Positions 7,363 through 14,230 are shown, counted from the stretch's first letter. The stretch is DNA of 22,903 nt from WHSM01 sp050701635 (GCA_050701635.1 JBOGDF010000037.1:1-22903); one strand, 5' to 3'. Notes: generated by a model from the sequence alone, not told the origin. Numbers and translations are program-made.

Positions 7363-8534
7363 CCGTCACCGAGCCCCGCCCCGAGCAGCCGGCCACGCCA
7401 CCGCGCCCGGTCACGCAGCCGCGCCCGAGGCAGCTTGCCGGGCGGCCCGAGCTCTACACCTCGTACACGCAGCAGCTCCGGCTGTTCAACACCCGTCCGA
7501 AGCGGCGCGCCGTGCTGGCGATCGTGCTGATCGGGCTGGCGCTGCCGTTCGTCTACGACGACCAGACGCTGCGGCTGCTGGCGCTCGGGCTGGCCGCCGC
7601 GATCGGCGCGATCGGGCTCAACCTGGTCACCGGGTACGCCGGCCAGGTCAGCCTGGGGCACGCGTTCTTCCTCGCGATCGGGGCGTACACCGCGGCGGCG
7701 CTGTCCGGCGACCCGGACGACCGTACGCTCGGCTTCGGCGTCACCAACGTACTGGTGTGGCTGCTCGCGGCGGGGCTGGTGGCGGCGTTCTTCGGGGTGC
7801 TGGTGGCGCCGCTGGCGACCCGGCTGCGCGGGCTCTACCTGGCGGTGGTCACGCTCGGGCTGGTGTTCCTCGGCGAGCACATCTTCAAGGAGTGGAAGCA
7901 GCTCACCGGCGGCCCCGGGGTGGGGCGGCCGGGACCCGTACCGGAGCTGTTCGGCAACCGGCTCAACGAGCCTGGCGACATCTTCACCGGCGAGCAGAAG
8001 CTCTACCTGCTGATGCTCGTGCTGCTCATCGTGTTCGCGGTGTTGGCGCGCAACCTGGCCCGCTCCAAGGTTGGCCGCGCGTTCGCCGCGATCCGGGACC
8101 GCGACCTGGCGGCGTCGGTGATCGGGGTGAACCTCACCCGCTACAAGGTGCTCGCCTTCGCCATCTCGTCGTTCTACGCGGGCTGCGCCGGGGCGCTGCT
8201 CTACACCGTGTCCGGCTTCATCGAGCCGGGCTCGTTCAACCTGCTGCTCTCGGTGCAGTACATCGCGATGGTGCTGATCGGTGGGGTCGGCACCATATCC
8301 GGATCGATCATGGGCGCGTTGTTCATCACGATGCTGCCGAAGATCACTCGGGAACTGCCCAGCCTGCTGCCGTTCATCTCCGCCGACGCCAGCGCGCCAC
8401 TGAACGTCTTCCAGGTCGAGACAGTGCTGTACGGCCTGCTGATCATCGGATTCCTGCTCGTCGAACCCCGCGGCCTGTACGGCGTCTGGGTACGGATCCG
8501 CAACTACTGGAAGGCCTGGCCCTTCTCGTACTGA
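7359..8534 (+). CDS. livM: LivM-type ABC transporter permease
   Basis: Second membrane subunit, 391 residues. The first 45-50 residues form a proline- and arginine-rich cytoplasmic extension before the first membrane helix (AVLAIVLIGLALPFVY). Family motifs are AIGLNLVTGYAGQVSLGHAF (start of the transporter core), RLRGLYLAVVTLGL, the coupling segment SKVGRAFAAIRDRDLAASVIG and VLIGGVGTISGSIMGALF. The ATG at 7359 was taken because it gives the operon's usual ATGA overlap with livH; the open frame extends further upstream but only as antiparallel noise across livH. A 48-base gap with a hairpin separates it from the binding-protein gene. Confidence 0.93.
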   Translation: MTVTEPRPEQPATPPRPVTQPRPRQLAGRPELYTSYTQQLRLFNTRPKRRAVLAIVLIGLALPFVYDDQTLRLLALGLAAAIGAIGLNLVTGYAGQVSLGHAFFLAIGAYTAAALSGDPDDRTLGFGVTNVLVWLLAAGLVAAFFGVLVAPLATRLRGLYLAVVTLGLVFLGEHIFKEWKQLTGGPGVGRPGPVPELFGNRLNEPGDIFTGEQKLYLLMLVLLIVFAVLARNLARSKVGRAFAAIRDRDLAASVIGVNLTRYKVLAFAISSFYAGCAGALLYTVSGFIEPGSFNLLLSVQYIAMVLIGGVGTISGSIMGALFITMLPKITRELPSLLPFISADASAPLNVFQVETVLYGLLIIGFLLVEPRGLYGVWVRIRNYWKAWPFSY

Positions 8535-8542
8535 CACACCGA

Positions 8543-8564
8543 TCCGCCGGGACGAGCCGGCGGA
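8543..8564 (+). repeat. GC-rich hairpin between livM and livK
   Basis: Arms TCCGCCGG (8543-8550) and CCGGCGGA (8557-8564) pair over 8 bp around a 6-base GACGAG loop. It begins eight bases after the livM stop and ends before the livK ribosome-binding AAAGGA (8571-8576). No T run follows, so it is more likely an RNA-stability or processing hairpin that raises binding-protein expression than a terminator. Confidence 0.5.
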
Positions 8565-8582
8565 GTCCAGAAAGGACCAACG

Positions 8583-9857
8583 ATGTCACGACGTGGAGCA
8601 CCACTACTGGCGGCGTTCGCCGCGATAGCCCTGCTGGTCGCCGGCTGCGGGCTGCGCGACGGCGGCGGCGAGGCCACCACCGGGGTCGGGGTCACCAAGG
8701 AGGCGTGCAAGAACACCCCCAACAAGGACAACGGCTGCATCTACCTCGGCATCATCTCCGACCTGACCGCGGGTCCGTTCGCGGCGCTCGCGGTGCCGAT
8801 CACCGACGCCCAGAAGGCGTTCTGGAAACGGGTCAACGAGTCCGGTGGCATCGGTGGGTACGACATCGACGTCACCACGTACGTACGGGACAACAAGTAC
8901 AACCCGGAGACCCACAAGCAGGTCTTCGACGAGATCCAGGACAAGGTGCTCGGGCTGGCCCAGACACTGGGCTCCCCCACCACCGCGGCGATCATCAACG
9001 ACCTAAAGAGCAAGAAGATCGTCTCGGCGCCGGCGTCCTGGACCTCGGCGTGGGGCTTCGAGGACGTGATCCTGGAGTCCGGCACCAACTACTGCTTCGA
9101 ATCGATGAACTCCGTCGACTACGCGGTCGACGAGCTCAGCGCCAAATCGGTGATGGCGGTGCACTACGCCGGGGACTACGGCGGCGACGCCGCCGCCGGC
9201 GCGAAGGTGGCCGCGGAGGCCCACGGCCTGACCTTCGAGGCGGTCGAGACGCCGCCGGGACCGGAGAGCCAGACCGGCGCGATCAAGGCGATCGCCGCCA
9301 AGAAACCCGACATCGTGATCGTCAGCACCGGGCCGACCGACGCCGCGGTGGTGGTGGGACAGAGCGCGGCCGCCGGCTTCAAGGGCACGTTCATCGGCAC
9401 CAGCCCGACCTGGAACCCGGCACTGCTGAAGAGCGCCGCCGCGGACGCGTTCAAGGGGCTCTACCTGCAGTCGGGCCCGTGGGCGCCGTTCGGCGCGGAC
9501 ACTCCCGGGCACAAGGCGATGCGCGAAGCCGTGGGCGACGTCGCACCCAGTGACGGCTACACCGCGGGCTGGGCCTGGTCGTACCCGATGAAGGCGGCGC
9601 TGGAGAAGGCCGCGAAGGACGGGAACCTGACCCGCGACGGGCTGCTCAAGGCCGTCAAGTCGCTCGACAAGGTCGACTACGAAGGCATGCTGCCCGAAGA
9701 AGCCGGCAACTACGCCGGCAAGCCGAACGAGACGGTGTTCCGCAAGAGTGTGATCAGCAAGGTGGACACCTCGGCGCCGACCGGCGTCGCGTTGGTGAAG
9801 GAGCTGTTCGAAGGTCCGACCGCCGCCAAGTACGAGTTCAACAAGCCCTGCTTCTGA
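8583..9857 (+). CDS. Substrate-binding lipoprotein of the liv-type importer
   Basis: Extracytoplasmic binding protein (type I periplasmic-binding fold, LivK/ANL-like), 424 residues. The N-terminus is a lipoprotein signal peptide: MSRRG, a hydrophobic core (PLLAAFAAIALLVA) and the lipobox LVAGC with lipidated C22. The mature part contains YLGIISDLTAGPFAA, a GPTDAAVVVGQSAAAGF segment and the C-terminal hinge region typical of this fold. Four further cysteines (EACKN, NGCIY, NYCFE, KPCF) could form disulfides. The start is supported by AAAGGA seven bases upstream. It is the last gene of the operon, immediately before a strong hairpin. Overall similarity is to the branched-chain amino acid binding family, but the ligand is unknown, and the co-encoded acyl-CoA ligase points to an organic acid. 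Confidence 0.9.
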   Translation: MSRRGAPLLAAFAAIALLVAGCGLRDGGGEATTGVGVTKEACKNTPNKDNGCIYLGIISDLTAGPFAALAVPITDAQKAFWKRVNESGGIGGYDIDVTTYVRDNKYNPETHKQVFDEIQDKVLGLAQTLGSPTTAAIINDLKSKKIVSAPASWTSAWGFEDVILESGTNYCFESMNSVDYAVDELSAKSVMAVHYAGDYGGDAAAGAKVAAEAHGLTFEAVETPPGPESQTGAIKAIAAKKPDIVIVSTGPTDAAVVVGQSAAAGFKGTFIGTSPTWNPALLKSAAADAFKGLYLQSGPWAPFGADTPGHKAMREAVGDVAPSDGYTAGWAWSYPMKAALEKAAKDGNLTRDGLLKAVKSLDKVDYEGMLPEEAGNYAGKPNETVFRKSVISKVDTSAPTGVALVKELFEGPTAAKYEFNKPCF

Positions 9858-9863
9858 GTGAGC

Positions 9864-9898
9864 ACGCCGCGCTCCCCTCGACCAGGGGGGCGCGGCGT
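9864..9898. terminator. Bidirectional hairpin terminator between livK and the MBL gene
   Basis: Arms 9864-9878 (ACGCCGCGCTCCCCT) and 9884-9898 (AGGGGGGCGCGGCGT) pair over 15 bp with a single G-T wobble (9873/9889) around the 5-base loop CGACC. It lies just after the livK stop and one base beyond the stop codon of the convergent MBL gene, so it can serve both strands. There is no long T tract, as is common in high-GC actinobacteria. Confidence 0.8.
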
Positions 9899-9899
9899 C

Positions 9900-10649
9900 T
9901 CAGAGCTGGTACGTGGCGCCGGGGCGTACCACTTCGATCGGGCCGGCGTACGCTCCGGCCGCCTCCTCCACGGTGCGCGACTCGTTGCCCCACGCCTGCA
10001 CCAGGTGGGTGAGCAGCAGTTTGCGGGCCCCGGCGCGGGTGGCGTGCTCACCGGCCTCCTTGCCGGTCAGGTGCAGATCCGGCGGGTTGTCGCAGGCCTC
10101 CAGGTAGCTCGCCTCGCACAGGAACAGGTCAGCGCCCTTGGCCAGCCGGGTCAGCGCCTCACAGGGACCCGTGTCCGCCGAGTACGCCAGCGCGCGACCA
10201 CCGTGCTCCAGCCGCACCCCGTACGTCTCCACCGGGTGGTTCACCCGGTCCACGGTCACCCGCAGCGGCCCGATCTCGAACGTCCCCGGGGTGAGGGTCT
10301 GGAACTCGTACACGTCCTCGAGGCCGCCGTCCGGCCCGCCGTCGTACGCCGCCGACAGCCGGCGCGCGGTGCCCTCGGGCCCGTACAGCGGGATCGGGGA
10401 GTACGAGACGTCGGGCGCGTACCGCCGCGCCACCACGTACGAGCAGGCGTCGAGGATGTGGTCGGCGTGCAGGTGGGTGAGCAGCACCGCGTCGATCGAG
10501 TGCATGTCGGCGTAGCGCTGCAACGCGCCCAGCGCGCCGGTGCCGAAGTCGACCAGCAGCCGGAACCCGTCCGCCTCCACCAGGTACGCCGAGCACGGCG
10601 ACTCCGGTCCGGGGAAGCTTCCGGCACAGCCGACCACCGTGAGCTTCAC
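9900..10649 (-). CDS. MBL-fold metallohydrolase, likely cyclic-nucleotide phosphodiesterase (Rv1339-like)
   Basis: Metallo-beta-lactamase-fold enzyme of 249 residues. Metal-binding motifs are HLHADH (59-64), NHPVETYG with H138, YSADTGPC with D159, and LTHL with H215. H193 in the conserved DLHLTGKEAGEHA segment is the extra histidine typical of the RNase Z/ElaC-like phosphodiesterase branch. The gene order murI-MBL matches Rv1338-Rv1339; Rv1339 has been reported to act as an atypical cAMP phosphodiesterase, so cAMP turnover is a reasonable guess. The GTG start overlaps the murI stop as GTGA. The sequence is too short for a full tRNase Z with its exosite arm. Family call firm, substrate inferred. 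Confidence 0.88.
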   Translation of the reverse strand: MKLTVVGCAGSFPGPESPCSAYLVEADGFRLLVDFGTGALGALQRYADMHSIDAVLLTHLHADHILDACSYVVARRYAPDVSYSPIPLYGPEGTARRLSAAYDGGPDGGLEDVYEFQTLTPGTFEIGPLRVTVDRVNHPVETYGVRLEHGGRALAYSADTGPCEALTRLAKGADLFLCEASYLEACDNPPDLHLTGKEAGEHATRAGARKLLLTHLVQAWGNESRTVEEAAGAYAGPIEVVRPGATYQL

Positions 10650-11473
10650 CGAGCGTCACCCACCGCCGAGAGCTGGCCGAACGCCGCGCCCTGCACCGGA
10701 CCGAGATCCGGCCCCAGGAACCGCCGGCCGAGCCGGGCGAACGGCGCGGCCGCGCCGGTGGCGAGGAAGCGGTGCCGCGGCGCCGGCGAGTCCTCCGTAC
10801 GCAGCAGGTCGTGGTCGGTGAGCACCCGGTAGAGGTCGTTGGCGGTCTCGTCGGCGCTGGACACCAGCGTCACGTCCTCGCCCATCACCAGGCTCAGCAT
10901 CCCGGTCAGCAAGGGATAGTGGGTACACCCGAGCACCAGGGTGTCGACCTCGGCGCGCTGCAGCGGCTCCAGGTAGCCCTGCGCCAACCCGAGCAGCTGA
11001 CGGCCGGTGGTGGCGCCGCGCTCCACGAAGTCGACGAACGCCGGGCAGGCGACGCTGCTGACGGTGACCTGCGGCGCGGCGGAGAACGCGTCCGGGTACG
11101 CCCCGCTGCCGATGGTGGAACGGGTGCCGATTACCCCGACGCGGTGATTGCGGGTGGCCGCCACGGCACGGCGTACCGCCGGGCGGATCACTTCGATCAC
11201 GGGCACCTGATACCGCTCGCGGGCATCGTGCAAACACGCCGCCGAGGCCGAGTTGCAGGCGATCACCAGCGCTTTGACGCCCTGGTCGGCCAGGTGGTCC
11301 ATGGCGTCCAGGGCGTACTTCCGTACCTCGGCGATCGGCCGCGGCCCGTACGGGACATGGGCGGTGTCCCCGACGTAGATCAGCTGCTCGTGCGGCAGCT
11401 GGTCGAGAATTGCCCGAGCTACGGTGAGACCGCCGACGCCGGAATCGAATATGCCGATCGGGGCGTCCGTCAC
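10646..11473 (-). CDS. murI: Glutamate racemase
   Basis: Cofactor-independent racemase that makes D-glutamate for peptidoglycan. The protein (275 residues) begins MTDAPIGIFDSGVGGLTV, giving catalytic-site D10/S11, and has the paired catalytic cysteines C73 (VIACNSASAA) and C183 (LGCTHYPLL, with H185). YVGDTAHVPYGPR is the substrate loop. I chose GTG 11473; a TTG at 11482 is in frame but would overlap the TAGCCT hexamer that looks like the -10. No Shine-Dalgarno sequence precedes either. It is coupled to the MBL gene by a 4-base overlap. The C-terminal region after about residue 230 is variable in this family. Confidence 0.95.
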   Translation of the reverse strand: MTDAPIGIFDSGVGGLTVARAILDQLPHEQLIYVGDTAHVPYGPRPIAEVRKYALDAMDHLADQGVKALVIACNSASAACLHDARERYQVPVIEVIRPAVRRAVAATRNHRVGVIGTRSTIGSGAYPDAFSAAPQVTVSSVACPAFVDFVERGATTGRQLLGLAQGYLEPLQRAEVDTLVLGCTHYPLLTGMLSLVMGEDVTLVSSADETANDLYRVLTDHDLLRTEDSPAPRHRFLATGAAAPFARLGRRFLGPDLGPVQGAAFGQLSAVGDAR

Positions 11474-11481
11474 GGTTGGCA

Positions 11482-11487
11482 AGGCTA
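11482..11487 (-). promoter_or_regulatory. Candidate -10 hexamer of murI (leaderless type)
   Basis: TAGCCT on the minus strand lies eight bases before the chosen murI GTG. It is a variant of the TAGGCT found before rph, clpS and pncB. It supports GTG 11473 over the in-frame TTG that begins inside the hexamer. No -35 box is obvious. Confidence 0.4.
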
Positions 11488-11520
11488 CGCCGTGTCGACC
11501 ATGGGACCTGTCCGTCAGCC

Positions 11521-11548
11521 ATCGGATGTCACCAAGGCGACACCCGAT
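11521..11548. repeat. Imperfect inverted repeat in the murI upstream region
   Basis: Arms ATCGGATGTC (11521-11530) and GACACCCGAT (11539-11548) match in nine of ten positions around an 8-base spacer. GTGAC-type words recur just downstream (GCGTGAC at 11550-11556 and 11562-11568), and the first arm contributes the complementary GTCAC. This could be a regulator-binding cluster. Confidence 0.4.
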
Positions 11549-11574
11549 GGCGTGACCCCATGCGTGACATTTGA

Positions 11575-11590
11575 TGTGGCAAAAGCCACA
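11575..11590. repeat. Perfect 6-bp inverted repeat with AAAA spacer
   Basis: TGTGGC (11575-11580), AAAA, GCCACA (11585-11590). It could be a protein-binding dyad or a small hairpin. It lies 102 bases upstream of the murI start and 157 bases upstream of the membrane-protein start. Confidence 0.4.
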
Positions 11591-11746
11591 CCGGCGGCGT
11601 TACGCGAGGCGAATACTGAGATTTCGGATACGGCAAGCCAAAACCGAGCTGACCTGTCGTGCACAAACGGCGGCATTTCGCTCATCCGGCTGCAGATTTG
11701 CGAACCGACTGGGATTGGAGCGCGGAATGCGGAAGAATCGGTCAAC

Positions 11747-12304
11747 GTGAGTTCGCAGGCTTCCACCACGCACGGGTCCGCGCCGGATCAGACGGCAGCG
11801 GCCAACGGCGCGCCCGGCCCGGGCGCGGTGCCCGGCTACGGTGCCGTGCCGCCGCCTCAGCTGGTGGGCCGGCACCCCGCACCCGCCGCGTACCCCGGCC
11901 GGCCGCCCACCTGGGGCCAGCTCCGTACGCCACCGCAAGGCGCCGCGTACGCCCGCCCGGACGAGGCCATGGAGCTGCCCGAGCCGGAGGTCCCGCTGTT
12001 CGGCGGCGGGCTGGGCGCCAAGGAGTCCCCGCTGCGGATGCGTCACCTGGTCGGGCTCTGCGCCTGGGCGGCGGGGCTGACCCTGATCGGGCTGCTGGTC
12101 GGCCTCTGGGCGATGCTGCGGCTGATGTCGTACGACACCCCCGGCTGGTTCGAGCCGATCATCGTGCTGACCGGCCTGAGCGGCATCGGGCTGGCGATCG
12201 CGTCGTTCGTCACCATCGATCGCAAGACCACCCCCTGGGCGCTGATGGGCGGCAGCACCGCGGTGCTGATCCTGGCGATCATCCTCACCGCCACAGCAGG
12301 CTGA
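11747..12304 (+). CDS. Small proline-rich membrane protein of unknown function
   Basis: A 185-residue protein that I do not recognise. Residues 1-95 are rich in Pro, Gly and Ala (for example GPGAVPGYGAVPPPQ) and probably disordered in the cytoplasm. Three hydrophobic segments follow: about 101-124 (LVGLCAWAAGLTLIGLLVGL), 134-156 and 163-182, joined by the short loops LMSYDTPGWFEP and DRKTTP. The GTG start was chosen because codon bias turns typical of the genome there and the upstream frame has AT-rich third positions; GGAAGA about eleven bases upstream is a weak ribosome site. It converges on cysM with only seven bases between stops. M. tuberculosis has a rhomboid-family gene (Rv1337) in this slot; no rhomboid Ser/His motif is visible here. 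Confidence 0.78.
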   Translation: MSSQASTTHGSAPDQTAAANGAPGPGAVPGYGAVPPPQLVGRHPAPAAYPGRPPTWGQLRTPPQGAAYARPDEAMELPEPEVPLFGGGLGAKESPLRMRHLVGLCAWAAGLTLIGLLVGLWAMLRLMSYDTPGWFEPIIVLTGLSGIGLAIASFVTIDRKTTPWALMGGSTAVLILAIILTATAG

Positions 12305-12311
12305 GGTAGCG

Positions 12312-13262
12312 CTAGGCCCAGAGTTGGCCCTCGAGGTGCTCCTCGGCTTCGCCGATGGTGCCTTCGTACACGCCGGTCGACAGGTACTTCCAGCCGGCGT
12401 CGGCGATCACGAAGGCGATGTCGGCGTCCCGGCCCTGCTTCGCCACCTCGTGCCCGACGGCGAGCGCGACGTGCAGCACCGCGCCGCTGGAGGGGCCGGC
12501 GAAGATGCCTTCCACCTCGACCAGCTGGCGGGTACGCAGCAGCGCGTCGCGCGTACCGACGGAGAACCGCCGGGTGAGTACGGAGGGGTCGTACAGCTCG
12601 GGGACGTAGCCCTCGTCGATGTTGCGCAGGCCGTACACCAGCTCGCCGTACCGGGGTTCGGCGGCGATGATCTCGACCTCGGGGTTCTTGTCGCGCAGGT
12701 AGCGGCCGGTGCCCATCAGGGTGCCGGTGGTGCCGAGCCCGGCGACGAAGTGGCTCAGGGTCGGCAGGTCACGCAGCAGCTCGGGTCCGGTGGTCTCGTA
12801 GTGTGCCTGCGCGTTGGCGGCGTTGCCGTACTGGTAGAGCATCACCCAGTCGGGGTGCTCGGAGGCGAGCTGCTTGGCAAGCGCCACCGCCTGGTTGGAG
12901 CCGCCCGCCGCCGGCGACGGGATGATCTCCGCGCCGTACAGGTGGAGCAGCTGGCGGCGCTCGGAGGAGGTGTTCTCCGGCATCACGCAGATCAGCCGGT
13001 AGCCCTTCAGCTTCGCCATCATCGCCAGCGCGATCCCGGTGTTGCCGCTGGTGGGCTCCAGGATGGTCTGACCCGGGCGGAGGCGGCCGTCGGCCTCCGC
13101 CGCCCGGATCATGTAGAGCGCCGCGCGGTCCTTGACGCTGCCGGTGGGGTTGCGGTCCTCCAGCTTCGCCCAGATCCGTACGTTCGGCGCGGGCGAGAGC
13201 CGGGGCAGCCCGACCAGCGGGGTGTCACCACACGCGTCGATCAGCGACTCGTAGCGAGCCAT
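12312..13262 (-). CDS. cysM: CysO-dependent O-phosphoserine sulfhydrylase (cysteine synthase CysM)
   Basis: PLP enzyme making cysteine from O-phosphoserine and the thiocarboxylated carrier CysO. The 316-residue sequence has the PLP lysine K44 in GSVKDRAALY, the phosphate-binding EPTSGNTGIALA (69-80), the GLGTTGTLMGTG loop and the C-terminal GPSSGAV. R213 in YGLRNIDEGYVPELYD corresponds to the arginine that confers O-phosphoserine specificity on M. tuberculosis CysM (R220 there). The C-terminus DAGWKYLSTGVYEG through EGQLWA matches the long tail of that enzyme, which closes over the active site. Start ATG at 13262. It lies 17 bases after cysO in an mec-cysO-cysM cluster. Well supported. Confidence 0.95.
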   Translation of the reverse strand: MARYESLIDACGDTPLVGLPRLSPAPNVRIWAKLEDRNPTGSVKDRAALYMIRAAEADGRLRPGQTILEPTSGNTGIALAMMAKLKGYRLICVMPENTSSERRQLLHLYGAEIIPSPAAGGSNQAVALAKQLASEHPDWVMLYQYGNAANAQAHYETTGPELLRDLPTLSHFVAGLGTTGTLMGTGRYLRDKNPEVEIIAAEPRYGELVYGLRNIDEGYVPELYDPSVLTRRFSVGTRDALLRTRQLVEVEGIFAGPSSGAVLHVALAVGHEVAKQGRDADIAFVIADAGWKYLSTGVYEGTIGEAEEHLEGQLWA

Positions 13263-13273
13263 GACCCGGCCCC

Positions 13274-13290
13274 GCCGGCCTACGGCCGGC
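13274..13290 (-). repeat. Short GC hairpin at the cysO stop codon
   Basis: Arms GCCGGCC (13274-13280) and GGCCGGC (13284-13290) pair over 7 bp with a 3-base loop containing part of the cysO TAG stop. It sits directly before the cysM start region on the transcript and could modulate cysM translation or simply reflect GC-rich composition. No T tract follows. Confidence 0.35.
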
Positions 13291-13627
13291 CGGCGAGCGC
13301 GGCCGCCGCGGCACGGTGCTGGCTCATCGCGGCTGCCGCCGCGAAACCGAGCGCGCCGCCCGCCACCGCGGGCAGGATGGTCACCTCGTCGCCGTCGGTC
13401 AGCTTGGTGTCCAGGGCGCCGGTGAACCGTACGTCTTCGTCGTTGACGTACACGTTGACGAAGCGGTGTAGGGCGCCGTCGGAGGTGATGAGGCGGCCGC
13501 GTAGGCCGGGATAACGGGCGTCGAGGTCTGTGAACAGCTCCGCGAGCGAGTCGCCGGCGCCTTCCACCGCCTTCTCTCCCTTGGTGACCGGCCGCAGGAT
13601 GGTGGGGATGCGTACTTCGATAGCCAT
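13280..13627 (-). CDS. cysO: Sulfur-carrier protein CysO (MoaD/ThiS family) with C-terminal extension past GG
   Basis: Ubiquitin-fold sulfur carrier for cysteine synthesis; as a C-terminal thiocarboxylate it donates sulfide to the CysM reaction. The core (1-91) is typical: IPTILRPVTKGEK, LHRFVNVYVNDEDVRFTG and VTILPAVAGG. In the family known to me the protein ends with this GG (90-91). Here the frame continues for 24 more residues, mostly alanine (beginning ALGF, ending LAGRP), before TAG. Thiocarboxylation needs a free terminal glycine, so this protein would have to be clipped, and the neighbouring Mec protease is the obvious candidate. The extension keeps high G/C third positions, arguing against random read-through. 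ATG at 13627 is supported by AAGG ten bases upstream and by homology. Confidence 0.9.
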   Translation of the reverse strand: MAIEVRIPTILRPVTKGEKAVEGAGDSLAELFTDLDARYPGLRGRLITSDGALHRFVNVYVNDEDVRFTGALDTKLTDGDEVTILPAVAGGALGFAAAAAMSQHRAAAAALAGRP

Positions 13628-13655
13628 GGTGGTGAACCTTCTACTCTCAAGATCA

Positions 13656-13661
13656 AGATTA
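13656..13661 (-). promoter_or_regulatory. Possible -10 of cysO-cysM
   Basis: TAATCT on the minus strand, 28 bases before the cysO ATG, in the 101-base gap after mec. It is followed towards cysO by a tandem TCTTGA repeat (13647-13658 on the plus strand reads TCAAGATCAAGA). The -35 region is not convincing. Confidence 0.28.
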
Positions 13662-13728
13662 CTGCCGGATAGACGAAAACACAGGTCAGCCGTACGCCTG
13701 GCCGCGCCGTCGCGGTGGAGACGCTGGC

Positions 13729-14223
13729 TCAGCTCCCGGCAGGACAGTCGTACACGACGGTGGCCGGAGTCTGGCTGAACATGTACGTCTGCACGGCGTG
13801 CTGGTCCACCGTGGGTTCGGAGACGATCTCGACGGGCTCCTCGGTGACCACGCCGCCCTCGATCCGGTACGAGCGGAGCTCCGCGGTGTCGTCGTCACGG
13901 GTGGAGACCAGCACGTAGTGCGCGCCCGGCTCGCTGGCCAGCGAGATGTCGGTACGCGACGGGTACGCCTCGGTGGCGGTGTGCGAGTGGTAGATGACGA
14001 CCGGCTCTTCGTCCCGGTCGTCCATCTCACGCCACACCTTGAGCTGCTCCATCGAGTCGAAACGATAGAACGTCGGAGAGCGTTCCGCGTTGGTCATCGG
14101 GATAAAGCGCACCGGTGTGTCGGATCCGACGGGCCCGGCCACGACCCCGCACGCCTCGTCCGGGTGGTCCCGGCGGGCGTGCGCGACGATCGCGTCGCGG
14201 ATGGCACCGTCAAGCTTCAGCAC
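13729..14223 (-). CDS. mec: JAMM/MPN+ metalloprotease Mec, acting on CysO-type sulfur carrier
   Basis: Zinc peptidase that in M. tuberculosis releases cysteine from the CysO-cysteine adduct. The 164-residue protein carries the JAMM set: E23 (HPDEACGVVAG), H79 and H81 in YHSHTATEAYPSRTD, S89 and D92. IPMTNAERSPTFYRFD and YVLVSTRD are strongly conserved with the mycobacterial protein. I chose GTG 14223 over an in-frame GTG at 14298 because homology begins there, the earlier start lies inside the DUF2017 gene, and TAGCCT stands seven bases upstream. About 26 residues after residue 138 go beyond the usual end of Mec. With the extended CysO next to it, Mec may also expose the CysO diglycine (inference). 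Confidence 0.93.
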   Translation of the reverse strand: MLKLDGAIRDAIVAHARRDHPDEACGVVAGPVGSDTPVRFIPMTNAERSPTFYRFDSMEQLKVWREMDDRDEEPVVIYHSHTATEAYPSRTDISLASEPGAHYVLVSTRDDDTAELRSYRIEGGVVTEEPVEIVSEPTVDQHAVQTYMFSQTPATVVYDCPAGS

Positions 14224-14230
14224 GGGTAAC

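Larger units (their letters stand above)
11474..11746. other. Non-coding, relatively AT-rich divergent promoter region
   Basis: This 273-base spacer between murI (minus) and the small membrane-protein gene (plus) is clearly less GC-rich than its surroundings and has no G/C third-position pattern in any frame. It contains a TAGCCT -10-like hexamer for murI (11482-11487), an imperfect inverted repeat (11521-11548), two GCGTGAC copies twelve bases apart (11550 and 11562) and a perfect hairpin (11575-11590). The segment 11600-11746 shows no further structure that I can identify apart from GGAAGA near 11731. Confidence 0.65.

Noticed and set aside
11501..11746. Upstream extension of the small membrane-protein gene
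   Set aside because: The frame is open from near 11501, but third positions are AT-rich and the residues show no pattern; codon bias becomes typical only after GTG 11747.
11515..11769. Minus-strand 84-codon frame in the murI spacer
   Set aside because: No ribosome site, codon bias or recognisable sequence; it overlaps the inverted repeats and the start of the membrane-protein gene.
12302..12314. TAGCGCTA palindrome between the convergent membrane-protein gene and cysM
   Set aside because: Only 8 bp, and it includes the cysM stop codon; too weak to call a terminator.
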